Assembly (NCBI RefSeq): GCF_052072235.1
Contig: NZ_CM125436.1
Coordinates: 3,032,001 to 3,096,000 of the forward strand
Origin: Brevibacillus_D fluminis_A
GTDB taxonomy: Bacteria; Bacillota; Bacilli; Brevibacillales; Brevibacillaceae
DNA: 64,000 nt
Direction: 5' to 3'
In this document: positions 19,830-28,267 of the stretch, piece after piece
How positions within the stretch are numbered: the stretch's first letter is position 1
Layout of the letters: each line of letters begins with the position of its first letter
The notes under the pieces: generated by a model
What the model was told of the DNA's origin: nothing
Database searches by the model: none
Seen by the model: only the letters and a program-made list of their open reading frames with translations
Program-made: the position numbers and the translations under genes

Positions 19830-20315
19830 TTACTCCTGTGCACGCCGATCGAAATCGCCGTTTTTTCCGCCTGTTTTGCTCTGCAAATACGTCGGGCCGA
19901 GAATCATTCCTTTGTCCATCGCTTTGCACATGTCATACACCGTCAACCCGACTGCGCTGGCCGCCGTGAGCGCCTCCATTTCCACTCCGGTTTTGCCGGT
20001 CGTTTTCACTTCCGCTTCGATCAGCAAGGTATCCTCGCCCTCGTAGTCGAACGAAATGTTGATTTTGGTCAGCGGCAGCGGATGGCACATCGGGATGATG
20101 TCAGCGGTTTTTTTGGCGGCCATGATCCCTGCCACCTGTGCGACCGCCAGCACGTCCCCTTTGCTGATCGTCCCCTCGCGAATGCGCTGCATCGTTTCCG
20201 GTTTCATGTGGACACGGCTGTGCGCGACGGCAATCCGTGTGGTCACCTGCTTGTCAGATACGTCCACCATTTGCGCGCGGTTTTGTTCGTTGAAATGTGT
20301 CAATCGGTCTGTCAT
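19830..20315 (-). CDS. moaC: Cyclic pyranopterin monophosphate synthase
   Basis: This 161-residue protein works with MoaA in the first step of molybdopterin synthesis, forming cyclic pyranopterin monophosphate from the 3',8-cyclo-GTP intermediate. The family stretch IIPMCHPLPLTKI, the GKTGVEMEALTAASAV motif and DMCKAMDKGM are all present. The start at 20315 has AGGAGGAG in front; in-frame sequence further upstream has no similarity. It is divergent from the moaD-moaE fusion gene, with about 100 bp of shared promoter region. Confidence 0.96.
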   Translation of the reverse strand: MTDRLTHFNEQNRAQMVDVSDKQVTTRIAVAHSRVHMKPETMQRIREGTISKGDVLAVAQVAGIMAAKKTADIIPMCHPLPLTKINISFDYEGEDTLLIEAEVKTTGKTGVEMEALTAASAVGLTVYDMCKAMDKGMILGPTYLQSKTGGKNGDFDRRAQE

Positions 20316-20419
20316 GTTCTCCTCCTGGTTGGTCGATCCAAAAACCTGCTCGCTCTCTATCAAGACGAGCCATCTTGTGATATTGTCATAGTATAGTTCA
20401 TCCGCAAAGGAGAATGCAG

Positions 20420-21118
20420 ATGCAAGTGAAAATCCTTTTATTCGCAGCGCTTGCCGAGCGGGCCGGCAAGCGTGAGCTGCTGATTGAAGCAGCTGAATCC
20501 GCCACCGTTCATGCGCTGCTCGAAACGATCGGTTGCGACTATCCGCAGTTGGCCGAGCTTTTGCCCAACTGCTTTGTTTCTGTAAACCAGGAGTATGCCA
20601 ATCCGGATACAACCATCTCGCCAAACGATGAGGTTGCCATCCTTCCACCGGTCAGCGGCGGCGAAGATCCACGCTTCCAGATCACCGAGCAGCCGATTTC
20701 TGCGGACGCGCTGGTCAAGCTGGTCTCCAACCCTCGCGCCGGTGCCATCCTGACATTTGTCGGCACTGTGCGTGAATTCACCCATGGGCAGCGCACGGTC
20801 TCGCTCACGTATGAAGCCTATGTGCCGATGGCTGTGCAAAAGATGCAGCAGGTCGCAAGCGAAATCAAGGAGCGCTGGCCGCACGCGGAGGTCGCCATGC
20901 ATCACCGCATCGGCAATCTGTCCATCGAAGACATCGCGGTTGTCATCGCCGTGGCGACACCTCACCGCGACGAGTCGTTTGAAGCGGGCCGCTATGCGAT
21001 TGAGCGCCTCAAACAGATCGTCCCGATCTGGAAAAAAGAAATGTGGGAAGACGGAAGCGAGTGGAAGGGCCATCAGCAAGGCCCATGGAATCCGCTTTCT
21101 GCTTCCTATGAGCAGTAA
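20420..21118 (+). CDS. MoaD-MoaE fusion (molybdopterin synthase in one chain, MoaX-like)
   Basis: This 232-residue protein joins the two subunits of molybdopterin synthase. Residues 1-81 are the ubiquitin-like MoaD, ending in ILPPVSGG; 85-232 are MoaE (GAILTFVGTVREFTHGQ, LTYEAYVPMA, HRIGNLSIEDI and the active-site Lys region PIWKKEMWEDG). In normal MoaD the terminal GG must be free to carry the thiocarboxylate, whereas here it is internal. The mycobacterial fusion MoaX is reported to be cut after that GG, so cleavage may also occur here. ATG 20420 is preferred over 20414 because of AGGAG spacing. Confidence 0.93.
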   Translation: MQVKILLFAALAERAGKRELLIEAAESATVHALLETIGCDYPQLAELLPNCFVSVNQEYANPDTTISPNDEVAILPPVSGGEDPRFQITEQPISADALVKLVSNPRAGAILTFVGTVREFTHGQRTVSLTYEAYVPMAVQKMQQVASEIKERWPHAEVAMHHRIGNLSIEDIAVVIAVATPHRDESFEAGRYAIERLKQIVPIWKKEMWEDGSEWKGHQQGPWNPLSASYEQ

Positions 21119-21120
21119 TT

Positions 21121-21165
21121 AGAAAACCTGGCTACGCCATGCTTTTTGGCGGGGCCAGGTTTTCT
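21121..21165. terminator. Bidirectional terminator between the moaD-moaE fusion and moaA
   Basis: AGAAAACCTGGC pairs with GCCAGGTTTTCT over 12 bp between the two convergent genes. Confidence 0.7.
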
Positions 21166-21186
21166 AACGTTCACTGGCAACCATTT

Positions 21187-22206
21187 CTAGCCGCCGATAT
21201 GCGACATCTCCACCTTGGAACGCGGTGGCAAATCCGGCGTATTGCTCAAGCGGATCTCGGAATAGCGGTCATCCCGCTTCTGCCAAATATCCACGATCTG
21301 TTCCCGAATCTCCTCATCGCTCTTCCCTTCGCGCATCGGAGCGCGCAAATCTTCGCCGACGGAAGCAAACAGGCAATTGTACAGCTTCCCTTCCGCTGAC
21401 AGCCTCGCTCGCGTACAGGTCGAGCAAAACGCCTGGGTAACCGACGAGATCAAGCCGATTTCCTGGGTGGACCCGACATAACGATAGCGGGAAGCCACCT
21501 CGCCAAAATAGTTGGGCTCGACAGGCTCAAGCGGCATATGGGCATGGATCAGCTCCACGATCTCCTGGCTCGGCACGACTTGATCGAGCTTCCAGCCATT
21601 GCTGTTCCCAACGTCCATGAATTCGATAAAGCGGAGCGTGTAGCCTTTTTCGCGGAAAAAGATCGCCATCGGCAGCACGTCCTGGTCGTTGACGCCCCGC
21701 TGAACAACCATATTGATTTTTACAGAAAGGCCAGCCGCGGCCGCGGCGTCGATTCCTTGGATAATCGTCTCTACCTCATACCCTCTCCCGTTCATCTTGC
21801 CGAAACGCTCACGGTCGAGACTGTCCAGGCTGACGGTCACGCGGTCAAGCCCCGCCGCTTTCAACGCATGGGCATGCTTGGCCAACAACGAGCCGTTTGT
21901 GGTCATGGCGATATCGCGTACCCCATCCACCTGGCGGATCATAGCAATCAACTCCGGCAAGTCTCTGCGCATGAGCGGCTCGCCACCGGTGATGCGAATT
22001 TTCTCCACCCCAAGCGAGGTAAAAATTCGCGTCAGCCGGGTGATCTCTTCAAACGACAGCAGTTTATTTTGCGGCAAAAACGGGTAATCGGGACCGAATA
22101 TGTCTGCAGGCATGCAATATTGGCAGCGAAAATTGCATTTGTCTGTCACAGAAATGCGCAAATCGCGGAGAGGACGGTTTCGTGCGTCTGACACGTGGTT
22201 TTGCAT
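21187..22206 (-). CDS. moaA: GTP 3',8-cyclase (radical SAM)
   Basis: This protein of about 339 residues is the radical SAM enzyme that starts molybdopterin synthesis by converting GTP to 3',8-cyclo-GTP. The SAM cluster motif is CNFRCQYC. The second cluster site is CSTCTRARLSAEGKLYNCLF, and the conserved C-terminal GG that enters the active site is intact. The start at ATG 22206 is preferred to GTG 22215, which lies against the AGGAG site. It is downstream of the moeA fusion with a 33-bp gap, likely in one operon with both moeA genes. Confidence 0.96.
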   Translation of the reverse strand: MQNHVSDARNRPLRDLRISVTDKCNFRCQYCMPADIFGPDYPFLPQNKLLSFEEITRLTRIFTSLGVEKIRITGGEPLMRRDLPELIAMIRQVDGVRDIAMTTNGSLLAKHAHALKAAGLDRVTVSLDSLDRERFGKMNGRGYEVETIIQGIDAAAAAGLSVKINMVVQRGVNDQDVLPMAIFFREKGYTLRFIEFMDVGNSNGWKLDQVVPSQEIVELIHAHMPLEPVEPNYFGEVASRYRYVGSTQEIGLISSVTQAFCSTCTRARLSAEGKLYNCLFASVGEDLRAPMREGKSDEEIREQIVDIWQKRDDRYSEIRLSNTPDLPPRSKVEMSHIGG

Positions 22207-22239
22207 GTTGTTCACTCTCCTTTCGAGAGGATGGATCAG

Positions 22240-24144
22240 TCACGATTGTAAAAGAATTGTACCTGAATCACGGCAGCTATAGCCACCCAAAGATTCCATC
22301 CGATGTGCAAACTCTGCCGAACGAATGATTTTCATCAGCGTCTCGCCTTCTGGGCTCTCAAAAAACGTACGGCTCAACAGAAGATCGTACCGCTCTTCTG
22401 CAACGGGGATGAAATCGAGCCCCATCGCCTGCGCAGCGGAAAAAATGCCAAGTCCGACATCCGCCGTCCCCCCGGCAACAGCGGCAGCTACGCTAAGGTG
22501 AGAGACTGCCTCGCGCGAGTATCCGTAAATGTCCTCCCTGCTGATCCCCTGCTCTTTCAGCAAATAATCGAACAAAAGGCGCGTCCCGGCCCCGCGCTGA
22601 CGGTTCATGTACGTGATGTTCGCCCGGGTCAAATCGCTCACTGACTGAATCGACAGCGGGTTTCCTTTCGGCACGATCCAACCCTGCTGGCGATAAACCA
22701 GCTGCACCAAAACAACATCGCGCCCCTTTGCATATTTGGCGATGTATGTTTCATTATACGCGCCCGTTGCCTCATCGAAAAGATGGACACCCGCCATGTG
22801 TGCTTCCCCTTTTTGCACGGCCATTATTCCGCCCATGCTGCCTACGTGAGAAGAATTGAGAAAAAGCTGCGGGTTTTCCTGGCGAATCAGCGTATGGAGA
22901 ATATCCATCGACAGATCATGGCTTCCCGTCGATACGATCGTATGGTTGATCTGCTCCAATGGCCGGTAAAGTTCTACTTCCGCCATCTCCCCTTGCTCAT
23001 AGCCCAAATGGCCCGGTGGAATGCGCAAAAGTCCGTCGGCCCTAACCATCGACATCGTAACACCAGCGGCTCGCGTCAACGGATTGACGATGTATTGTCC
23101 ATCAATGCATCCGATCGTCACCCGAACGAAATCTTCTGCACCCATGACAGACACGATGCGACGGCCGATTTTTGCCTGGATACGCTGGCGTTTTGGCTCC
23201 ATCAGTCCATAATACTGATGAATCAGCGGTCGAGCAAACCATTCCAGATTAAGGTAGGCTGAAACCGGATAACCTGGCAAGCCGATCACCGGTTTTCCCT
23301 CGACGATCCCGACGACGACCGGTTTTCCCGGACGTGTCGCGACGCCGTGCGTTAACACCTCCCCAAGCTCTTCGATCACGTGTACGGTGTAATCTTCTCT
23401 GCCTGCCGAAGAGCCCGCGTTTAACAAAACGATGTCTGCTTCCTTCACAGCCGTCCGAACCGCCTCGCGGATCAGCGCGTAATCATCGGGAACGATCCCG
23501 CGATACAGCGGTTCTGCGCCCCACTCTTCCACATACGCGGCAAAAACCGTCCCGTTAAACTCGATGATCTCACCCTCGTTCACACACTCGGCCGGCGCGA
23601 TCAGCTCCGTTCCGGTCGGAATGATCGCCACTCGCGGTTTTCGCAAAACAGGAACCGTCACATTGCCGCCAGCCAAAAGCGCGCCCAAATCGACGGGTCG
23701 CAGCTTATAGTGATCCGGCACAATCACCTCACCTACCACCACATCCTCACCAATCGGACGGATATGCTGCCAGGGGGCAACTGCATCCAAAATTTCCACC
23801 GTTTCCTCATCCAACTGGTGAATGTCTTCAATCATGATAACGGCGTCAAAGCCTGCGGGTATCGGGTCTCCGGTATCGACGACGACGTAGTCTTCCTTTT
23901 GTTTTAAGCGCAGCGGTTGAAGCTCGGACGCTCCGTACGTCTTCTCTGCTTTCACGGCAATGCCATCCATGGCGGACGCATGGTAGTTCGGCATCGAAAC
24001 CTTTGCGTATACAGGCTGTGCCGTCACGCGCCCGAGCGCTTGCGGGGTCGAAACAATCTCGACTTGCGGCTCAAAGCGGAACCGCTCGCACAGCTGAAGC
24101 TGCGCTTCTTGGAGAGGTTTATCTTCCAGGTATATTTTGCGCAT
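22240..24144 (-). CDS. moeA: MoeA fused to a PBP-like (oxyanion-binding) domain
   Basis: This is a 634-residue fusion. Residues 1-400 are MoeA, which inserts molybdate or tungstate into adenylylated molybdopterin: SAMDGIAV, GDPIPAGFDAV, PTGTELI, the LLNAGSSAGREDY loop, PVIGLPGYPVSAY. Residues from about 405 are a PBP-like domain (PF12727 type): GSHDLSMDILHTLI, WIVPKGNPLSIQSV, NRQRGAGTRLLFDYLL, and GTADVGLGIFSAAQAMGLDF. The same domain recurs in the regulator at 28268-29203. A binding domain on the insertase suggests metal selection or delivery; that role is inference. It is the second of three co-directional genes, 39 bp after the other moeA. Confidence 0.93.
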   Translation of the reverse strand: MRKIYLEDKPLQEAQLQLCERFRFEPQVEIVSTPQALGRVTAQPVYAKVSMPNYHASAMDGIAVKAEKTYGASELQPLRLKQKEDYVVVDTGDPIPAGFDAVIMIEDIHQLDEETVEILDAVAPWQHIRPIGEDVVVGEVIVPDHYKLRPVDLGALLAGGNVTVPVLRKPRVAIIPTGTELIAPAECVNEGEIIEFNGTVFAAYVEEWGAEPLYRGIVPDDYALIREAVRTAVKEADIVLLNAGSSAGREDYTVHVIEELGEVLTHGVATRPGKPVVVGIVEGKPVIGLPGYPVSAYLNLEWFARPLIHQYYGLMEPKRQRIQAKIGRRIVSVMGAEDFVRVTIGCIDGQYIVNPLTRAAGVTMSMVRADGLLRIPPGHLGYEQGEMAEVELYRPLEQINHTIVSTGSHDLSMDILHTLIRQENPQLFLNSSHVGSMGGIMAVQKGEAHMAGVHLFDEATGAYNETYIAKYAKGRDVVLVQLVYRQQGWIVPKGNPLSIQSVSDLTRANITYMNRQRGAGTRLLFDYLLKEQGISREDIYGYSREAVSHLSVAAAVAGGTADVGLGIFSAAQAMGLDFIPVAEERYDLLLSRTFFESPEGETLMKIIRSAEFAHRMESLGGYSCRDSGTILLQS

Positions 24145-24183
24145 GATACTCCTCCTGCAATTCCATCATCGTTCGCACGCTTC

Positions 24184-25416
24184 CTAGTAAAACATATGTA
24201 CCTTCACAATTTCGCCTTCCAAAATCCCTTCTTTGCTCGCGGGAATCTCCACCATGCCATCGCTGTCCACCAGCGTGGTGATCAATCCTGACTTGCCAAA
24301 AACCGGCACCGCCCAAAGTCCGTCCTCACGCTCCTCCAAACTCACCCGGACATAATCGGTGCGTCCTACAGCAGACGGGACGTTACGCGACAGTTTTGCT
24401 GGCAGCCGCTTGTCGGTGAATTCCGGCTTTCGTCCTTGCAGCCTCTCGATGATCGGGCCTGCAAAGAGATGAAAAATAATGAGAGCGGAGGCGGGGTGTC
24501 CGGGAAGCCCCATGACGGGCTTGCCATTCGCTTTTGCGAGGATGGTCGGCTTGCCTGGCTTGATCGAGACGCCATGTACCAAAATGCCGGGACTCCCCAG
24601 CGATTCCAGCACCTGTACGGAGTAATCCCTTGTTCCGACCGAGCTTCCACCCGAGAGAATGAGGAAATCAACCTTGTCATAAAGCTCTTTTGCCCGCCGT
24701 GCAAACGTCTCAAGCTCATCGGCTACGATTCCGCCGTACACCACTTCCGCCCCGGCTTGCATCGCAGCTGCCCCCACCGTCATGCTGTTGATGTCACGAA
24801 TCTCGCCTGCAGCAAGCGTTTGCTTTTCGCAAGGAACGATCTCATCCCCGGTGGACAAAATGCCGACAATTGGCCGTGGATAAACCCAAACCGTCGTTTT
24901 GCCGATCGCCGCCAGCACGCCCAAGTCTTGCGGCCTCAGCTTGCAGCCCGCCGCCAACACGTTTTCGCCAATCCGGACATCATCACCCGCGCGGATGATG
25001 TTCTCGCCCGGTGCAATTTGCCGGTACACGTTGAGCAGATCGCCCAACTCCTCCACATGCTCGATCATGACGACCCCGTCTGCACCTTCCGGGACCATGC
25101 CGCCTGTCGGGATCGCCTGCGCCTGTCCTTCCCGCAGCGGCATGGTCGCCGCTCTCCCCATGTCAACTTTTCCCGTGATCGACAGGAAGGCGGGCAGCGA
25201 TTCCGATGCGCCGTACGTATCCATCGCCCTGACGGCAAAACCATCTACCGTTGAGCGGGAAAAATGCGGCACCTGTTCGTCCGAGCAGATGTCAAAAGCG
25301 TTGACCATTCCCAACGCTTCGATGAGCGGCACTTCGATCGGTTGGCGGATCGGTTGATATTCAGTCGCGATCAGGTCGAGCGTCTCCATCACCGTTTTTA
25401 CATTGAAGAACTTCAT
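24184..25416 (-). CDS. moeA: Molybdopterin molybdenumtransferase (stand-alone MoeA)
   Basis: This 410-residue protein is a complete MoeA without extra domain: RSTVDGFAVRAMDTYG, GDDVRIGENV, LSTGDEIVP, ILSGGSSVGTRDY, PVMGLPGHPASALI. Two MoeA proteins are known in organisms that use both Mo and W, where each may serve one metal; which is which here cannot be told. The start at 25416 follows GGAGGCAC. It opens the moeA-moeA fusion-moaA operon and is divergent from the small moaD gene. Confidence 0.95.
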   Translation of the reverse strand: MKFFNVKTVMETLDLIATEYQPIRQPIEVPLIEALGMVNAFDICSDEQVPHFSRSTVDGFAVRAMDTYGASESLPAFLSITGKVDMGRAATMPLREGQAQAIPTGGMVPEGADGVVMIEHVEELGDLLNVYRQIAPGENIIRAGDDVRIGENVLAAGCKLRPQDLGVLAAIGKTTVWVYPRPIVGILSTGDEIVPCEKQTLAAGEIRDINSMTVGAAAMQAGAEVVYGGIVADELETFARRAKELYDKVDFLILSGGSSVGTRDYSVQVLESLGSPGILVHGVSIKPGKPTILAKANGKPVMGLPGHPASALIIFHLFAGPIIERLQGRKPEFTDKRLPAKLSRNVPSAVGRTDYVRVSLEEREDGLWAVPVFGKSGLITTLVDSDGMVEIPASKEGILEGEIVKVHMFY

Positions 25417-25598
25417 ATGTGCCTCCATCCACGTGCGTCATGCACAGACAAATCATTTTCAACAGTCCCAAACCGGACTCTGGTTATTTTGCGAAAAAAA
25501 CGTCTCGATTCAGAAAAATGTCACTACTTGAACATTTCGTTCTTTACAGCGCATGCATTTTCCAGCAGGATAAAAAGAAAAAGGAGAATTCCGCTGAC

Positions 25599-25874
25599 AT
25601 GAAAGTGAAAGTTTTTGCCAATTTCCGTGAAATTTGTGCTGCGAAAGCGGTCGAAGTCCCTCTTACGAACGGCAGGCGGGTCATCGATATTTTGGAAACG
25701 CTGATCGGGATGTTTCCCGCACTGGAGCAAGAGGTTTTCACACCGGAACGAACCCTGCAGCCGTTTGTTCACGTCTTTTTGAACGGCCGCAATGTGATCC
25801 ATGCGGAAGGCTTGGAGACAATCGTCGATGAGGCTGATCAATTCGCCTTGTTCCCGCCGGTTGCGGGAGGATAG
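25599..25874 (+). CDS. moaD: MoaD/ThiS family sulfur carrier (second MoaD)
   Basis: This 91-residue beta-grasp protein ends in LFPPVAGG, so it has the free GG needed for adenylylation and thiocarboxylation. It begins MKVKVFANFREICAAK, like the MoaD proteins that accompany tungsten aldehyde oxidoreductases. It is distinct from the MoaD half of the fusion at 20420-21118. The ATG lies 12 bases after AAGGAG. One base separates its stop from the next gene. The ThiF/MoeB protein at 31547 is the probable activating enzyme. Confidence 0.9.
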   Translation: MKVKVFANFREICAAKAVEVPLTNGRRVIDILETLIGMFPALEQEVFTPERTLQPFVHVFLNGRNVIHAEGLETIVDEADQFALFPPVAGG

Positions 25875-25875
25875 G

Positions 25876-26151
25876 ATGATTGAGCAAACTCTCGAGCTGC
25901 GCGGAATCCCCTTGCCGCATCTGATTACCTACCTGATGGAATGCGGTGGCCAAAAGCCTGGCGATGAAACGCTTCCCGCAACGGTCGAAGGGGAGGGCTG
26001 GTTGGCTGTCGTCCTGCGCGAGGAAACCGTCACCATCACCAAGCGGTTCCACGTCAATGCTGTGTTTATTTCATTTCAGGCCGATGACGAAGCGATCCTG
26101 GCGAACCTGCTCGCCCGTTTTAAGGTGAAAGTCACTCGTGTGGGAGGGTAG
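25876..26151 (+). CDS. Small MoaD-associated protein (DUF1952-like)
   Basis: This 91-residue protein starts directly after the MoaD stop with its ribosome binding site inside the moaD end. It resembles the C-terminal domain attached to some MoaD-related proteins (DUF1952 type, from memory), here as a separate chain. It reads IPLPHLITYLMECGGQ, GWLAVVLREETVTITKRFHV and FKVKVTRVGG. The C-terminal GG is intriguing, but without a beta-grasp domain there is no evidence that it is a sulfur carrier. Position suggests a role in pterin cofactor assembly for the adjacent oxidoreductase. No function is established. Confidence 0.7.
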   Translation: MIEQTLELRGIPLPHLITYLMECGGQKPGDETLPATVEGEGWLAVVLREETVTITKRFHVNAVFISFQADDEAILANLLARFKVKVTRVGG

Positions 26152-26153
26152 TA

Positions 26154-26186
26154 GAAAAAAAGGTGGAAGCTGGTTCCACCTTTTTT
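26154..26186. terminator. Bidirectional terminator between the moaD pair and aor
   Basis: GGTGGAA/TTCCACC (26162-26168 with 26174-26180) is flanked by A- and T-runs of six or more. Confidence 0.85.
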
Positions 26187-26195
26187 CGCGTCCCC

Positions 26196-28004
26196 TTAGG
26201 AAATGCCCAACTCTTTCAGCTTGCCCTCCGGTACGACTCCATCCACCCAGCCGCGCACTTGATAATACTCATCCAGCATGATGTCCATTCGGCTCAGCTG
26301 TCCCGCGCTGTTTCCGGTGCCCGGCTCTTCCGTGAATCGTTTTGGCAAATAGTCGTCCTCGCGCTTGTCGAATCCGGCAAGGTTGTTATAGTGACGCTCC
26401 AGGTTGTAGATCCGCTCGCCAATTTTCATCACATCGTCCGCTGTTACCGACAACCCCGTCATGGTCGCGTACTGTTCCGCGTAATTCTCGGCGTTTTCCG
26501 AGAAAGACGAGAATTTGCAAATGTTCATGGAATCGGAGAAGGCGAGCAAATCCTGGAACACCTTCAACAGCTCACCTTTTCCTTCCGGCTTCAACCGGTC
26601 CGTCGGGATCGGAATGCCGGCAATCTCACTGGCAACGGTATAACCGCGAAGGTGGCATGCCCCCCGGTTGCTTGTCGCATAGCCGAGACCAATCCCCTGG
26701 ATGCCGCGCGGGTCATACGCCGGGATCGCTTGCCCTTTCACGCACATCGCCAAATTCTCATCGCCGAAATATTTTGCCGCACGGGCCGTTCCTTCCGCCA
26801 GTACATCGCCGATCCCTCTGCGGAACACCAGCATCTCCGTCAGTTCGATCATCCGGTCGGCATCGCCCCAATCGACCTTTTCCTCCGTCAACCCTCTTTC
26901 GTACGCTTCCATCATGCAGGAGAGCGTGTTTCCGAGTTCGATCGTGTCGAACCCGTATTCGTTGCACATATTGATCATATAGGAAATCGGGGCAGCATCG
27001 CCCAGCCCGCAGTTGGCGCCAAGCGCCCAGCCCGATTCATACTCAAAGCTCTCTACGCGCGTCTTGTACTTGCCTTCCTTCACTTCTACTTCTTTCTTGC
27101 AGGCAACCGGGCATGCGTGGCACGTATTGTCCGCGACGAGCAAGGTAGCGTTCACGGTTTCGCCGCTGTGGCCTTCCGCATCGTCCCAGTGTGTGTATTT
27201 GGAGTTCATGGTCGGCAACGCGCCAACCTCGTTGATGATGCTGGTCAACACATTCGTGCCATAGACGGAGAGTCCGCCTTTTTTGGGAGCCGTCAAGCCG
27301 CCTTCCATGATGGCCTTCAACGCTTTCTGGTTGGCTTGCTTGTATTCTTCCTCTTGTGCAGGCTTTGGCATATTTCCTTTTTGCGCAGCTTTGATCACGA
27401 TCGCCTTCAAGTTTTTGTATCCGGCGACTGCGCCGGTGCCGCCCCGTCCGGCAGCCCGATCGTGCTCGTTGATGAAGCCGGCGAAGCGAACGAGATTTTC
27501 TCCCGCTTGTCCGATGCACATGACACTCAAATCTTCTTTTCCGTAGCGGTCTTGCATGGTTTTGACAGTGGCGCGCGTACCGAGCCCCCATACATCGCTG
27601 GCATCGCGCAGCTCTCCCTGCCCGTTCTCAATGTACAGATACGTCGGTTTGTCGCTTTTACCCGTGAAGATGACATTGTCGATGCCCGCCCATTTCAGCC
27701 GTGCAGCCGTCCAGCCTCCCATGTGGGAATCCGTCACGGTGCCGGTAAGCGGAGACTTGGTCACCATGCACAAGCGTCCGCTCATCGAGGATCGGGAGCC
27801 TGTGACAGGACCTGTCATCAAACAAAGCATGTTCTCATCCGAAAACGCTTCCACCTGTGGTCCGTTGTCCAACAAATACTTAACCCCTAGCCCGCGTCCG
27901 CCAACGTATTTTTTGGCCAGCTCCTCATCGATCTCCCGATAGCCGACGGTGCCTTTGGATAGGTCTACAACGATTTCGCGATTTTTGAATCCGCCGATAC
28001 TCAT
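26196..28004 (-). CDS. aor: Tungsten-containing aldehyde:ferredoxin oxidoreductase
   Basis: This 602-residue enzyme of the AOR family oxidises aldehydes to carboxylic acids, or does the reverse, with a tungsto-bispyranopterin and one [4Fe-4S] cluster. Cluster ligands are C295, C298, C302 in TCHACPVACKK and a fourth in MNICKF. The pterin-binding stretches GGRGLGVKYL, GPVTGSRSSMSGR, HMGGWTAARLKWAG and DPRGIQGIGLGYATSNRG are intact. AGGAGG precedes the ATG. It is single in its transcript, divergent from the tungstate regulator and tupABC, and convergent with the MoaD pair. AOR in an otherwise aerobic-looking Bacillales is unusual. Confidence 0.95.
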   Translation of the reverse strand: MSIGGFKNREIVVDLSKGTVGYREIDEELAKKYVGGRGLGVKYLLDNGPQVEAFSDENMLCLMTGPVTGSRSSMSGRLCMVTKSPLTGTVTDSHMGGWTAARLKWAGIDNVIFTGKSDKPTYLYIENGQGELRDASDVWGLGTRATVKTMQDRYGKEDLSVMCIGQAGENLVRFAGFINEHDRAAGRGGTGAVAGYKNLKAIVIKAAQKGNMPKPAQEEEYKQANQKALKAIMEGGLTAPKKGGLSVYGTNVLTSIINEVGALPTMNSKYTHWDDAEGHSGETVNATLLVADNTCHACPVACKKEVEVKEGKYKTRVESFEYESGWALGANCGLGDAAPISYMINMCNEYGFDTIELGNTLSCMMEAYERGLTEEKVDWGDADRMIELTEMLVFRRGIGDVLAEGTARAAKYFGDENLAMCVKGQAIPAYDPRGIQGIGLGYATSNRGACHLRGYTVASEIAGIPIPTDRLKPEGKGELLKVFQDLLAFSDSMNICKFSSFSENAENYAEQYATMTGLSVTADDVMKIGERIYNLERHYNNLAGFDKREDDYLPKRFTEEPGTGNSAGQLSRMDIMLDEYYQVRGWVDGVVPEGKLKELGIS

Positions 28005-28029
28005 TGATTACCTCCTCATTTCTTCACTA

Positions 28030-28043
28030 TTAGTAAAAACTAA
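28030..28043. promoter_or_regulatory. Palindrome in the aor leader
   Basis: TTAGT-AAAA-ACTAA is a perfect inverted repeat just upstream of the aor ribosome binding site. Its half-site resembles the AACTAA repeats at 28218-28243, so one regulator may bind both. This is inference. Confidence 0.4.
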
Positions 28044-28217
28044 CAATACCTCCTAGTTCGACTTGTATGTGCCATTTCCTTCCGCTATTCCAAGAAAATT
28101 CAGCAAAATATTTGGTTTTTCGCTGAGATTACTGGTATATATTCGCAAAATATGTATTGCCATCACACCGTTTTTTCAAGTATCTTAATCTTATACCAAC
28201 TCAGACAAGTTCAACCG

Positions 28218-28243
28218 AACTAAAACTAACTAAACCAAACTAG
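28218..28243 (+). repeat. AACTAA direct repeats upstream of the tunR-like gene
   Basis: AACTAA occurs at 28218, 28224 and 28228, and AACTAG near 28238, all within 26 bp directly ahead of the ribosome binding site of the TunR-like gene. A likely autoregulatory operator. The divergent region 28005-28258 contains no gene. Confidence 0.45.
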
Positions 28244-28267
28244 ACCAAACGATCGGAGGTGATTCGT

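Noticed and set aside
22207..22215. GTG at 22215 as the moaA start
   Set aside because: It abuts the AGGAG site; ATG 22206 has correct spacing.
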